Source of the DNA: CAG-877 sp045125935
GTDB lineage: Bacteria; Bacillota_I; Bacilli_A; RF39; UBA660
Assembly (NCBI GenBank): GCA_045125935.1
Contig: JBGVNW010000029.1
Location: forward strand, 1-28,080
Length of the DNA stretch: 28,080 nt
Direction of reading: 5' to 3'
Part shown: in pieces, positions 14,949-23,401 of the stretch
Layout: every line of letters starts with the position of its first letter
Position numbering within the stretch: the stretch's first letter is position 1
Notes under the pieces: model-generated
The model's database searches: none
What the model saw: the letters and a program-made list of their open reading frames with translations, nothing else
Told to the model about the DNA's origin: nothing
Made by a program: the position numbers and the translations under genes

Positions 14949-15683
14949 CTATTCCGTCAAAATTGTCTCTTCCACATCGCTAACCTGTTTAACAACAATT
15001 TTTCCATGATAATGCGGATTATCTAAATAAGTATCACTCACCCACACCTTAATAGTATAAGAAACTGACTTTTTACCAGCTAATGTCCCAAAAATAATAC
15101 TATCAGTATCATTCTCACTAAGAGTCATTACAGCTCCATCATTAATACTATATCTTAAAAAACTTCTTTCCAAAAAGATATCTTGACACTTATCAATTTC
15201 AATCATATCTAAATCATCTTCAATAAATATCTGATACTCTTTATCCTCCTCGGAATCATTTGTAATAGTAACTTCATAAGTATCTAAAACTTGATTAATA
15301 GAACTATAAGTATCTACATTTACCAAATCAATTATATCACCAAGGCCATTCTCTCTTTCCTCAAATTCAATATATAAACTACCATGTTTTAAAACATTGT
15401 GATTAACATGTTCCTGTACTGAAGAAAAAATTATATATGCAACAATAAAAAATACAACCAACATAAATAAAACTGAAATAATTGTATATTTAACTTCATT
15501 AGCTTTAATCTTTAAAATAACATGATCAAGTTCACTCATAGAATACTTCTTTATATCAGCTTGTGTTAATTTTTTCTTTTTACGTATTTTTCTTTTCAAA
15601 GTCTTCTTTGTAGCTTTCTCTTCTTTATTTATAATATCATCTTTTAAAGCTTTTTCATCAATAACTTTTTCTTCTTTTTTCAT
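14949..15683 (-). CDS. Membrane-anchored extracellular protein, unknown
   Basis: About 244 residues, family not recognised. A strongly basic cytoplasmic part of about 65 residues (KRKIRKKKKLTQADIKKY), one membrane segment (about 69-90, ISVLFMLVVFFIVAYIIF) and an acidic outside domain of about 150 residues with beta-strand patterns (YEVTITNDSEEDKEYQIFI, KKSVSYTIKVWVSDTY). The outside part resembles a beta-sandwich domain of cell-surface proteins, but that is an impression only. No sortase signal is present. The ATG at 15683 follows GGTGAT. A TGATATACT extended -10 is seen at about 15712-15720. It ends in its own terminator, so it is independent of aspS upstream. Confidence 0.75.
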   Translation of the reverse strand: MKKEEKVIDEKALKDDIINKEEKATKKTLKRKIRKKKKLTQADIKKYSMSELDHVILKIKANEVKYTIISVLFMLVVFFIVAYIIFSSVQEHVNHNVLKHGSLYIEFEERENGLGDIIDLVNVDTYSSINQVLDTYEVTITNDSEEDKEYQIFIEDDLDMIEIDKCQDIFLERSFLRYSINDGAVMTLSENDTDSIIFGTLAGKKSVSYTIKVWVSDTYLDNPHYHGKIVVKQVSDVEETILTE

Positions 15684-15749
15684 CGATATCACCAATCACT
15701 TATTATTATCAAGTATATCATAAAGACTAAAAAATTAGTATACTTCCAA

Positions 15750-15777
15750 AAGAAAAAGTTACGTATTTAACGTAACT
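15750..15777 (-). terminator. Terminator of the hisS-aspS operon
   Basis: Minus-strand AGTTACGT (15770-15777) pairs with 15757-15764 around a five-base loop, followed by TTTTTCTTTT. The stem includes part of the aspS stop codon. Confidence 0.8.
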
Positions 15778-17521
15778 ATTCTTTTATTAAAATTCCAAGT
15801 TCTTCTAATTGTTTATCACTAACAGTATTTGGACATTCACTCATTAAACATGAAGCTGACGCTGTTTTAGGGAACGCTATAACATCTCTAATGTTTTCTG
15901 TTCCAGTAAGTAACATTGTCAAACGATCAAGTCCTAAAGCTAATCCACCATGTGGAGGAGTACCATATTTTAAAGCTTCTACAAAGAAACCAAACTTATC
16001 TTTAATATCTTCTTCTGATAACTCAAGAGCCTCAAACATTTTATTTTGAACATCTTCATTATGAATACGAATAGAACCTCCTCCTGCTTCATAACCATTA
16101 ATTACGATATCATATGCCTTAGAATAGCAATGTGCTTTATCATTTAATAATTTATCTACATCACTATCAAGTGGCGCCGTAAATGGATGATGACAAGCCA
16201 TATATCTTCCTTCTTCTTCACTATATTCAAATGAAGGGAAATCAGTAACCCATAATAATTTATATTCATTCTTATCAATCATATTTAAATCTCTTGCCAA
16301 TTTACAACGAAGAGCCCCAAGACTAGCCTTAACAACACTACTCTTAGTATCCGCAACGATTAACACTAAATCATTATTTTCTAAAGATAATTGTTCTTTT
16401 AAACTATTAAGTTCCTCTGGACTAATAACTTTCGCAATACTTCCAGTAACCTCGTCTGCTATTTTTAAATATGCTAAACCACTAGCTTTATATGTCTTAA
16501 CAAATTCAGTTAACTGATCAAGCCCCTTACGAGAATAATCCATAGCCTTATCCTTAACTACAATACAATTAATAATACCATCATTATCTATTACATTTTT
16601 AAATACTGTAAATTCTGTATTTTTAAATACATCTGTAATATTATTAATTTCAAGTTCAAATCTTAAATCAGGCTTATCTGAACCATATTTCTCCATTGCC
16701 TCATCATATTTTATTCGTCTTAAAGGAAGACTAATTTCTACACCCTTAACCTCTTTAAATACATGAGCAATTAATCTCTCAGTCAAATCCATAACATCAT
16801 CTTGATCAACAAAACTCATCTCTAAATCCACTTGTGTAAATTCAGGTTGTCTATCAGCACGTAAATCTTCATCTCTAAAACATCTAGCTATTTGAAAATA
16901 TCTCTCAATTCCCCCAACCATCAAAAGTTGCTTAAATATTTGAGGAGATTGTGGTAGGGCAAAGAATTTACCATTATTTACTCTACTTGGTACTAGATAG
17001 TCTCTTGCTCCCTCAGGTGTTGATTTACAAAGAATTGGTGTTTCTACTTCTAAGAAGTTTTCTTTATCTAAGAAATTTCTAATTGCCATTGTAATTTTAT
17101 GTCTAACAACTAAGTTATTAGTAACACCTCTACGACGAATATCTAAATAACGATATTTTAATCTTGTATCTTCAAGAGCTGTTGTATCATCACTTATTTC
17201 AAATGGGATATCTTTACTTGTATTAAGTAGTTCTAATTCACTAACTTCAACTTCAATATCTCCAGTAGGTAAATTAGGATTTTTATTTTCTCTTTCAGAT
17301 ACCTTACCACTAACTTTTAATACTGATTCACTTTTTAATGAAGCTGCTAAATTATAAAATTCTGAGCCATCTCTTACAACAATTTGAACAATCCCACTTC
17401 TATCTCTTAAATCGATAAATACTACTCCACCAAGGTCACGTTTTTTCTGAACCCAACCATATAAAGTAACATTTTCTCCAACATTTACTATATTTAAACT
17501 ATTATTATTAATTGTCTTCAT
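15776..17521 (-). CDS. aspS: Aspartyl-tRNA synthetase
   Basis: Charges tRNA-Asp in the cytoplasm. At 581 residues it is the bacterial type: an N-terminal anticodon-binding OB fold (about 1-105, VTLYGWVQKKRDLGGVVFIDLRD), the class II core with motif 2 (FQIARCFRDEDLRADRQPEF), an inserted GAD-type domain in the middle (about 280-415), and motif 3 (GGLALGLDRLTMLL). The ATG start follows GAGGAAG. It begins 15 bases after the hisS stop and is the last gene of the T-box operon. No GatCAB genes are in the window, so whether it also charges tRNA-Asn cannot be judged. Confidence 0.98.
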   Translation of the reverse strand: MKTINNNSLNIVNVGENVTLYGWVQKKRDLGGVVFIDLRDRSGIVQIVVRDGSEFYNLAASLKSESVLKVSGKVSERENKNPNLPTGDIEVEVSELELLNTSKDIPFEISDDTTALEDTRLKYRYLDIRRRGVTNNLVVRHKITMAIRNFLDKENFLEVETPILCKSTPEGARDYLVPSRVNNGKFFALPQSPQIFKQLLMVGGIERYFQIARCFRDEDLRADRQPEFTQVDLEMSFVDQDDVMDLTERLIAHVFKEVKGVEISLPLRRIKYDEAMEKYGSDKPDLRFELEINNITDVFKNTEFTVFKNVIDNDGIINCIVVKDKAMDYSRKGLDQLTEFVKTYKASGLAYLKIADEVTGSIAKVISPEELNSLKEQLSLENNDLVLIVADTKSSVVKASLGALRCKLARDLNMIDKNEYKLLWVTDFPSFEYSEEEGRYMACHHPFTAPLDSDVDKLLNDKAHCYSKAYDIVINGYEAGGGSIRIHNEDVQNKMFEALELSEEDIKDKFGFFVEALKYGTPPHGGLALGLDRLTMLLTGTENIRDVIAFPKTASASCLMSECPNTVSDKQLEELGILIKE

Positions 17522-17536
17522 ACTACTTCCTCTTTT

Positions 17537-18943
17537 CTAGTCATTATGACATTTACATTCGTGTTCTTCACCATGGCAATGTCCACCGCAACATTCATGT
17601 TCAATATCACAATCACAATCATCATCACAGCCACAATCACCACATCCACAGTGACCATACTCTTCTTCTAGTGACGCATTTATTTTTTCATCTAAATAAT
17701 AAATCAATGCATCTAAACTAATAATTTCTTCTTCCTTAGTCTTATTATTTTTAACCTTAATTTCATTATTATCTAAATCTTCACTATTTAAAACCGCAAT
17801 GTACTTTGCATTCAATCGATCAGCTTGTTTAAACTGTCCCTTTAATCCTCTACCAGTATATTCAATATCAACGATAAAACCAGCAAGCCTTAATTCTTGT
17901 GCTAAATATGCCGCATATTTCTTCTCATCTTCATTAACATACATTAAGAATAAATCAATATCTTCAACTATTGGTAATTTAACTTTTTCAAGTTCTAAAG
18001 CCATAACTATTCTACCAATACCAGAGGCAAATCCAACGCATGCAGTTTCTGGACCATCTAGTTGATTACAAAGACCATTATAACGTCCTCCAGCACCAAT
18101 TACATTATTTGAACCAAATCCTTCAACTTTAGCCTCAATCTCAAATACTGTATGATTATAATAATCAAGTCCACGTACAATACTTGGATTAACTTCATAC
18201 TTAATTTGCATAATATCTAAATAATCTTTTACTTCTTCAAATCTCTTCTTAGATTCTTCATTTAAATAATCAATTGTCTTTGGCGCATTCTTTAATATTT
18301 CATTACCGGCATCCACTTTACAATCTAAAATACGAAGTGGATTTTTCTCAAGTCTTACTTTACAATCTTCACATAACTCATCGATATGTGGCTTAAAATA
18401 TTCAACTAAAGCCTCGCGGTAATTATCACGTGACTTCTTGTCACCTAAAGAATTAATATTAACTTTAATCTCTTTTAAACCTAACATCTTATAAACATTA
18501 ACAGCTAAAGAAATAACTTCTGCATCAGTTAATGGATCATTACTTCCTAAAACTTCTACACCAAACTGTGTTAATTCCCTATCTCTACCTGATTGTGGTC
18601 TTTCATATCTATACATTGTTCCATTATAGTAAACCTTAACTGGTTGGTTAGGATCACCATACATTTTATTTTCAATATAACTTCTAACAACCCCAGCAGT
18701 TCCCTCTGGTCGAAGTGTTATATTTCTTCCACCACGATCAACAAAATCATAAGTTTCCTTTGAAACAATATCAGTTCCCTCACCAATTCCTCTATGAAAT
18801 AATTCAGTTGCTTCAAATATTGGTGTACGAATATAAGTATAATTATACTTCTCCATTGTCGCATCAATTACACCTTCAACATACTTCCAAATCTTAGCTT
18901 CTCTTCCGTAAATATCATTACATCCTTTTTGTTTTTGTATCAT
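17537..18943 (-). CDS. hisS: Histidyl-tRNA synthetase with Cys/His-rich C-terminal tail
   Basis: Charges tRNA-His. The class II core is complete: TLRPEGTAGVVRSYIE (motif 2 region), QFGVEVLGSNDPLTDAEVI, the histidine loops RGLDYYNHTVFEIE and AGGRYNGL, and GFASGIGRIVMAL (motif 3), followed by the anticodon-binding domain ending near residue 428. Family members usually stop there, at about 420-430 residues. Here a further 39 residues (about 430-468) hold 11 Cys and 6 His with many Asp/Glu, for example GHCGCGDCGCDDDCDCD and later CCGGHCHGEEHECKCH. This looks metal-binding. The frame is open throughout and aspS follows 15 bases on, so a read-through artefact is unlikely. ATG follows GGAGGAG. It is controlled by the Asp T-box upstream. 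Confidence 0.97.
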   Translation of the reverse strand: MIQKQKGCNDIYGREAKIWKYVEGVIDATMEKYNYTYIRTPIFEATELFHRGIGEGTDIVSKETYDFVDRGGRNITLRPEGTAGVVRSYIENKMYGDPNQPVKVYYNGTMYRYERPQSGRDRELTQFGVEVLGSNDPLTDAEVISLAVNVYKMLGLKEIKVNINSLGDKKSRDNYREALVEYFKPHIDELCEDCKVRLEKNPLRILDCKVDAGNEILKNAPKTIDYLNEESKKRFEEVKDYLDIMQIKYEVNPSIVRGLDYYNHTVFEIEAKVEGFGSNNVIGAGGRYNGLCNQLDGPETACVGFASGIGRIVMALELEKVKLPIVEDIDLFLMYVNEDEKKYAAYLAQELRLAGFIVDIEYTGRGLKGQFKQADRLNAKYIAVLNSEDLDNNEIKVKNNKTKEEEIISLDALIYYLDEKINASLEEEYGHCGCGDCGCDDDCDCDIEHECCGGHCHGEEHECKCHND

Positions 18944-18960
18944 ATATTCTCCTCCTATCC

Positions 18961-19362
18961 TTATTTAAATGATCTATTACTTTTAAATTTAACAAATTCT
19001 CTAGGACCAATTTTTTCAACATTACAGCATCCATGATGTGCAGAATAATCATCTTCATGAATCAAAGTACAGACACGATAATCATCTAAAACATCGCAAA
19101 AATAACTACCATCAACAATACTTATAAAAATTGACGGCTTAATACTTATATCTTCACTTGTATAAGTAATCTCACAAAGATCAATAACAGTACCATCCTC
19201 AATAGCAGCAAGTGCCATATTATCAATTCTAAAGCCTTGATAAAGACTCATACTTTGTCCATGTTTCTTAAATGTCTTTACTAATTTAAATCTCACATCA
19301 AGTGGATTATTTTTATTCCCTAATATTCCTTTATAAATGTGGAGCTGCTCTCCAATACTCAT
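18961..19362 (-). CDS. Hypothetical protein, first gene of the Asp T-box operon
   Basis: Not recognised. A 133-residue soluble protein, probably alpha/beta. Its C-terminal half has clustered possible metal ligands: Cys89, Cys98, His102, His109, His110, Cys112 and Cys113 (IHEDDYSAHHGCC). The N-terminal half has KLVKTFKKHGQSMSLYQGF. The ATG at 19362 follows GGAGG directly downstream of the T-box terminator, and hisS begins 17 bases after its stop. It is therefore the gene nearest the tRNA-Asp sensor, and is co-expressed with HisRS and AspRS. A role in aminoacylation or metal supply is suggested by context only. Confidence 0.8.
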   Translation of the reverse strand: MSIGEQLHIYKGILGNKNNPLDVRFKLVKTFKKHGQSMSLYQGFRIDNMALAAIEDGTVIDLCEITYTSEDISIKPSIFISIVDGSYFCDVLDDYRVCTLIHEDDYSAHHGCCNVEKIGPREFVKFKSNRSFK

Positions 19363-19375
19363 ATAACCTCCAAAA

Positions 19376-19566
19376 AATAAAAAGATGCCACCAATCCAAA
19401 GGACGATATTACTCGTGGTGCCACCTTATTTTATACTCTTTAAACCTTTAACGTAGTAACACGCTTCTTTTAACAAGGATGTCTTCAGTTTTAAAAATAA
19501 TGAATATTTTCCACCATACATATTCTCTCTATAAAAATTCTAAAACCTACTCTTTCCAAAGAAGTT
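19376..19566 (-). promoter_or_regulatory. T-box leader, tRNA-Asp specificity (GAC specifier)
   Basis: A tRNA-sensing leader ahead of the small gene, hisS and aspS. The T-box (AAGGTGGCACCACGAGT, ending CGTCC) spans 19401-19427. Stem I parts: AGAGAG (19525-19530), the distal GGTG (19512-19515) between GAATAT/ATATTC arms, and the specifier region GAAGACATCC with codon GAC at 19481-19483. The TGGC in the T-box expects a tRNA discriminator G, which tRNA-Asp has and tRNA-His lacks, so both points agree on Asp. A terminator alternative uses GGCACCA with TGGTGGC, then a T-run (about 19385-19372). Uncharged tRNA-Asp should favour read-through. Confidence 0.85.
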
Positions 19567-19572
19567 ATCAAT

Positions 19573-19601
19573 ATTATAACCTAATTATCTAAATTTAACA
19601 A
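19573..19601 (-). promoter_or_regulatory. Promoter of the T-box operon
   Basis: Minus-strand TTGTTA (19596-19601), 17-bp spacer, TATAAT (19573-19578). It sits right after the upstream peptidase gene, with no terminator seen between them, so some read-through into the T-box leader is possible. Confidence 0.7.
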
Positions 19602-19606
19602 TCAAA

Positions 19607-20773
19607 TTAAGCATATAATGTTTCAATTTTTTTCACTAATTGATGTGAAGCAGTATCAGGAGTTATACCAATACTATTAACTCTTTCGAAGAAATCTCTT
19701 TCACAAGAGTTAGTCATAAGTTTAGTATATGTCTCCTTATTTTGAATAGCACAACCTAAACTAATACCATACGCATAACTAGAAGTCTCTGGAATTGAAA
19801 TTTGACAATCTAAATTTTCCATATCCATATATTCTGGTAATTCTACTAATGCTTCTCTATCTAACAATCCAATAACAAACTGCTCTTTAGTAAGATTACC
19901 ATACTTCAACTTTTCATATTCCCAAGTATTTGCTAAAGTTACAAGAAAACCATTTTCTAAATGATTAAATAACCCTTCAAAATCAATAGCTAATTCCCTT
20001 TGTGCCTCTTCCTTATAGATATCATTTCTAATTAAATATTCTAAAAATTTAATCTGATAGTAACAAGGAATAACTTCAATATCAAAACGTAACCCATTAA
20101 TAACAGGTATACAGGAAGAAGTATAGTTCTTACTTAACGCCTGTAAATCAACCACATGTCCAAATTCATGAATAAAAGAAGATAAGTCACCAACGGTTTT
20201 AAGTGGTCCCCTTAAAAATATATTTCCTAATCTTTCTATCGGATTAAATAATGAATATCCAGCCCTATCACTATACTTATCATAATTACAACTTTTAAAC
20301 AATCTACCGCTAGCAAGCATCTCTTCAAAAATAGCCTTAGTCTCAGGAAACTCACTATCTAAAAATAAGTATATTATCTCCATTGCTTCCATATCACATA
20401 CTAATTCTTTTACAGGAAGCGAATTTAAATATCCAGCATCAGATCTTAAAAACTCTATATATGCTTCTACCCCAGTAAAATATACTTCTCTAAATAAAGC
20501 ATGTGCTTTATCTTTATTAGTAAAAAAATCAGTATAGAATGAATTAATTTTTTCTTTTCTGAAACTATCTTCTACAACAGTAGCCGTTAATTTTAAGGGA
20601 CCAGATACATCAAACAAATCAATGCCAGTAGACATTTTATATAACTCACAAAGAGCTTCATAAGTTGCAAAACAAGAACTAAACTCTTCTCTCGTTTTAC
20701 ACTTAATAAAACAACTACTCACACAGTCAATTTGTCTTCTTATTTCTTCATAATCTTGATTAAGTAATCCCAT
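19607..20773 (-). CDS. Zinc metallopeptidase, M3/oligopeptidase F-like
   Basis: A 388-residue soluble protein with SFIHEFGHVVDL: the zinc-binding HEFGH at 202-206. A downstream glutamate in RFDIEVIPCYYQIKFLEYL (Glu233) fits the third zinc ligand of M3-type gluzincins (where VEFPSQ is common). It is shorter than typical PepF (about 600 residues) and lacks the usual N-terminal part, so it is a divergent or reduced member. The ATG follows GGGGGG. It lies 22 bases after dtd, as last gene of the comN-secDF-relA-dtd operon. It may act in peptide turnover; the substrate is unknown. Confidence 0.75.
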   Translation of the reverse strand: MGLLNQDYEEIRRQIDCVSSCFIKCKTREEFSSCFATYEALCELYKMSTGIDLFDVSGPLKLTATVVEDSFRKEKINSFYTDFFTNKDKAHALFREVYFTGVEAYIEFLRSDAGYLNSLPVKELVCDMEAMEIIYLFLDSEFPETKAIFEEMLASGRLFKSCNYDKYSDRAGYSLFNPIERLGNIFLRGPLKTVGDLSSFIHEFGHVVDLQALSKNYTSSCIPVINGLRFDIEVIPCYYQIKFLEYLIRNDIYKEEAQRELAIDFEGLFNHLENGFLVTLANTWEYEKLKYGNLTKEQFVIGLLDREALVELPEYMDMENLDCQISIPETSSYAYGISLGCAIQNKETYTKLMTNSCERDFFERVNSIGITPDTASHQLVKKIETLYA

Positions 20774-20795
20774 AAAATCCCCCCTGAATTCTATT

Positions 20796-21230
20796 TTACT
20801 TCTCTAACCAAATTGTAGTAGGACCAATATTAGTAATCATAACTTCCATATCAGCACCAAATTCACCAGTTGAAACATTTACATATTTTCTTAATTCATC
20901 ATTAAACATCTCATATAATTTTATTGCTTCATCATTTTTCATTGCCGCAACATAACTTGGTCTATTTCCTTTATCACAATTAGCATATAAAGTAAACTGT
21001 GATACTGAAAGAATACTTCCTCCATAATCAAGTATACTCTTATTCATTATATTATCATCATCTGGAAATATTCTTAAGTTAGCAACTTTTCTTGCTAAAT
21101 ACTCAATCTTTTCTTTATTATCTCCTTCTGTAAAACCAACAAATAACACCAAGCCTTGATCAATACTTCCAACTATTTTACCTGAAACAGTAACTTTAGC
21201 TTCATCGCTTCTCTGAACCAAAACTCTCAT
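20796..21230 (-). CDS. dtd: D-aminoacyl-tRNA deacylase
   Basis: Hydrolyses D-aminoacyl-tRNAs (and Gly-tRNA-Ala), recycling tRNA. The 144-residue length is normal. The active-site SQFTLYA is at 77-83, and the cross-subunit Gly-cisPro motif is NIGPTTI (Gly136-Pro137; GPVTI is more usual). The ATG overlaps the relA stop as ATGA, so translation is coupled, matching the relA-dtd order of Bacillus. Confidence 0.96.
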   Translation of the reverse strand: MRVLVQRSDEAKVTVSGKIVGSIDQGLVLFVGFTEGDNKEKIEYLARKVANLRIFPDDDNIMNKSILDYGGSILSVSQFTLYANCDKGNRPSYVAAMKNDEAIKLYEMFNDELRKYVNVSTGEFGADMEVMITNIGPTTIWLEK

Positions 21231-23401
21231 CTAATAACCCTCTCTACTTTATCAACAAATGTATTTTTATTTATTGCAGTTATTACCTTACTAAGTTGTT
21301 CAGTACCAGTAACATAACAACTAATTTCATAGATTGGACTATCTCCTCTAGTAATTGTTTTAATCTCATCAACACTTACATTAAGCATTGATACTGATTG
21401 CATTAACCCCAACATATTATTATCAGAATTATTAGTATAAATTAAAAGTGACGTTAAATATCTCTTATTAACATTAGAATTCCATGACACCTCAAGTGTT
21501 CTATCTTCTAACATTGATAAGTTATGGCAATTAATTCTATGTACACTAATACCATTACCTTTAGTAATATAACCAACTATTTCATCACCATAAATAGGAT
21601 TACAACAATTAGCTAAATTAACTTTAACTTTATCTATACCGCTAACAATAATATCTGCATCGGTACTACTAGATGTAATTTTTACATTTTTAGGAACAAC
21701 TTGTTCTTCTGGCTTATCAATATAATTAATTAGCGCGTTAATAGCAATTCTACCATTACCTGCTACTAAATAAATATCATCTAAATCTTCTAATTTAAAA
21801 TTCTCACAAATACTTTTAACATTCTCATCGCTGAAAAACTCACTAAATACAAGCTTTCTCTTACGCAATTCTTTTTCTAAGTTATATTTACCTCTTTCGA
21901 TATAAATTTCACGTTCATTTTTAGTAAAAAAACTACGAATCTTATTTCTTGTTTTTGTAGCCTTCGCAATATTTAACCATTCTTTTGAAGGTGTAGAATT
22001 TTTATTTGTAATTATTTTAACAATATCATTATCTTTTAACTCATGATTTAAAGGAACAATGTTATTATTAACAATCGCCCCAACCATTGTTTCTCCAACC
22101 TTAGTATGAATCTCATAAGCAAAATCTATTGGTGTTGCCCCTTTTGGCAATTCTTTTATATCACCTTTAGGAGTAAAGACGTAAATATTATTATTTAATA
22201 CTTCATCTTTTACACTATTAACAAACTCTTCACTGCTCATTTTATCATGACTAAGATCAATTATTGATTTAAAAAATTGTAATTTTTGTTCTGTTGTAGA
22301 TTGCAATGTCGCTGCAGTCTTTGATCCGCCATTCTCCTTATAAGCCCAGTGGGAAGCAATACCATTTTCAGCAACTTCATCCATGTCATAAGTACGAATT
22401 TGTATTTCAAATAAATATCCATCAATTCCAAATACAGTTGTATGAAGTGATTGATACATATTAGGTTTTGGCATAGCAACATAATCTTTAAATCTTTTAG
22501 GAAGCGGTCTAAATTTAGAGTGAATAATCCCAAGAGCTAAATAACACTCTTGCTCTGTATTAACTAAAATACGTAATGCCAACAAATCATATATATCACT
22601 AAACTTTTTACCCTTATCAAGTTTATTATAAATACTATAAATACTCTTAGCTCTACCTTTAATCTCATGATTTATATGGTGTTCATTAAGTAAATTGCTT
22701 ACTTCAGTCTGCATATCATAAACTGTCTTATCACGTTCTAACTTTGTTTTATTTAACTTTTCAGCTATATCATAAAATACATCTGGTTTTAAATAACGAA
22801 GTGATAAGTCTTCAAGCTCACTTTTAATCTTATGAATACCTAAATGATGAGCAATAGGTGCCAAAATTTCTAGCGCCTCACGAGCTTTAACCTTTTGACG
22901 ATCAGCTGGTATAGCCCATAAAGTTCGCATATTATGAAGACGATCTGCAAGCTTAATAATAATTACTCGAACATCTTCACTCATCCCAACAATTATTTTC
23001 TTGTAATAATCAATTAAATATTCATTCTCTGTTGAAAAATGGATTTTACTAAGTTTCGTAACACCTTGAACCAGTCTTGTTATATTTCTTCCAAACTCCT
23101 CTTCCATTTCTTCATCAGTACAATCACAGTCTTCTAAAACATCATGTAAAAAACCGGCTGAAATAGTCTCATAATCAGCATAAATCGTTGTTAATATAAG
23201 TGCAACATTCATAGGATGAATTATATATGGTTCACCACTTTTACGAAATTGCCCATTATGCTTAAGAGAAGCAAACTCATAGGCTCTCTTAATAACCTCA
23301 ATTTGCTTCTCATCTTCAATATATGTTAATTTTTCTAAAATATCTTCAAACTTGATATTATCTTTACCTTTAGACGTAGGAATCACTCCTCTCGTTAACA
23401 A
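21227..23401 (-). CDS. relA: Bifunctional (p)ppGpp synthetase/hydrolase, RelA/SpoT family
   Basis: Makes and breaks (p)ppGpp in the stringent response. The 724 residues contain the hydrolase domain (about 45-170: FLHDVLEDC and KLADRLHNMRTL with the HD metal site), the synthetase domain (about 210-350: YDLLALRILV, RFKDYVAMPKPNMYQSLHTT, EIQIRTYDMDEVAENGIASHW), a TGS domain (about 395-455: IYVFTPKGDIKELPKGATPIDFAY), a Cys-containing C-terminal region (NLANCCNPIYGDEIVGY) and an ACT domain. Both activities look intact. The TTG start overlaps the secDF end, with AAAGGG five bases before it; no ATG is near. In Bacillus recJ and apt lie between secDF and relA; here they are absent. Confidence 0.96.
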   Translation of the reverse strand: MLTRGVIPTSKGKDNIKFEDILEKLTYIEDEKQIEVIKRAYEFASLKHNGQFRKSGEPYIIHPMNVALILTTIYADYETISAGFLHDVLEDCDCTDEEMEEEFGRNITRLVQGVTKLSKIHFSTENEYLIDYYKKIIVGMSEDVRVIIIKLADRLHNMRTLWAIPADRQKVKAREALEILAPIAHHLGIHKIKSELEDLSLRYLKPDVFYDIAEKLNKTKLERDKTVYDMQTEVSNLLNEHHINHEIKGRAKSIYSIYNKLDKGKKFSDIYDLLALRILVNTEQECYLALGIIHSKFRPLPKRFKDYVAMPKPNMYQSLHTTVFGIDGYLFEIQIRTYDMDEVAENGIASHWAYKENGGSKTAATLQSTTEQKLQFFKSIIDLSHDKMSSEEFVNSVKDEVLNNNIYVFTPKGDIKELPKGATPIDFAYEIHTKVGETMVGAIVNNNIVPLNHELKDNDIVKIITNKNSTPSKEWLNIAKATKTRNKIRSFFTKNEREIYIERGKYNLEKELRKRKLVFSEFFSDENVKSICENFKLEDLDDIYLVAGNGRIAINALINYIDKPEEQVVPKNVKITSSSTDADIIVSGIDKVKVNLANCCNPIYGDEIVGYITKGNGISVHRINCHNLSMLEDRTLEVSWNSNVNKRYLTSLLIYTNNSDNNMLGLMQSVSMLNVSVDEIKTITRGDSPIYEISCYVTGTEQLSKVITAINKNTFVDKVERVIR

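Noticed and set aside
17512..17721. His-rich plus-strand reading frame
   Set aside because: It is the antisense of the hisS Cys/His-rich tail and has no ribosome site of its own.
19376..19566. T-box specific for tRNA-His, since hisS is downstream
   Set aside because: The specifier region shows GAC and the T-box TGGC expects discriminator G, while tRNA-His has C.
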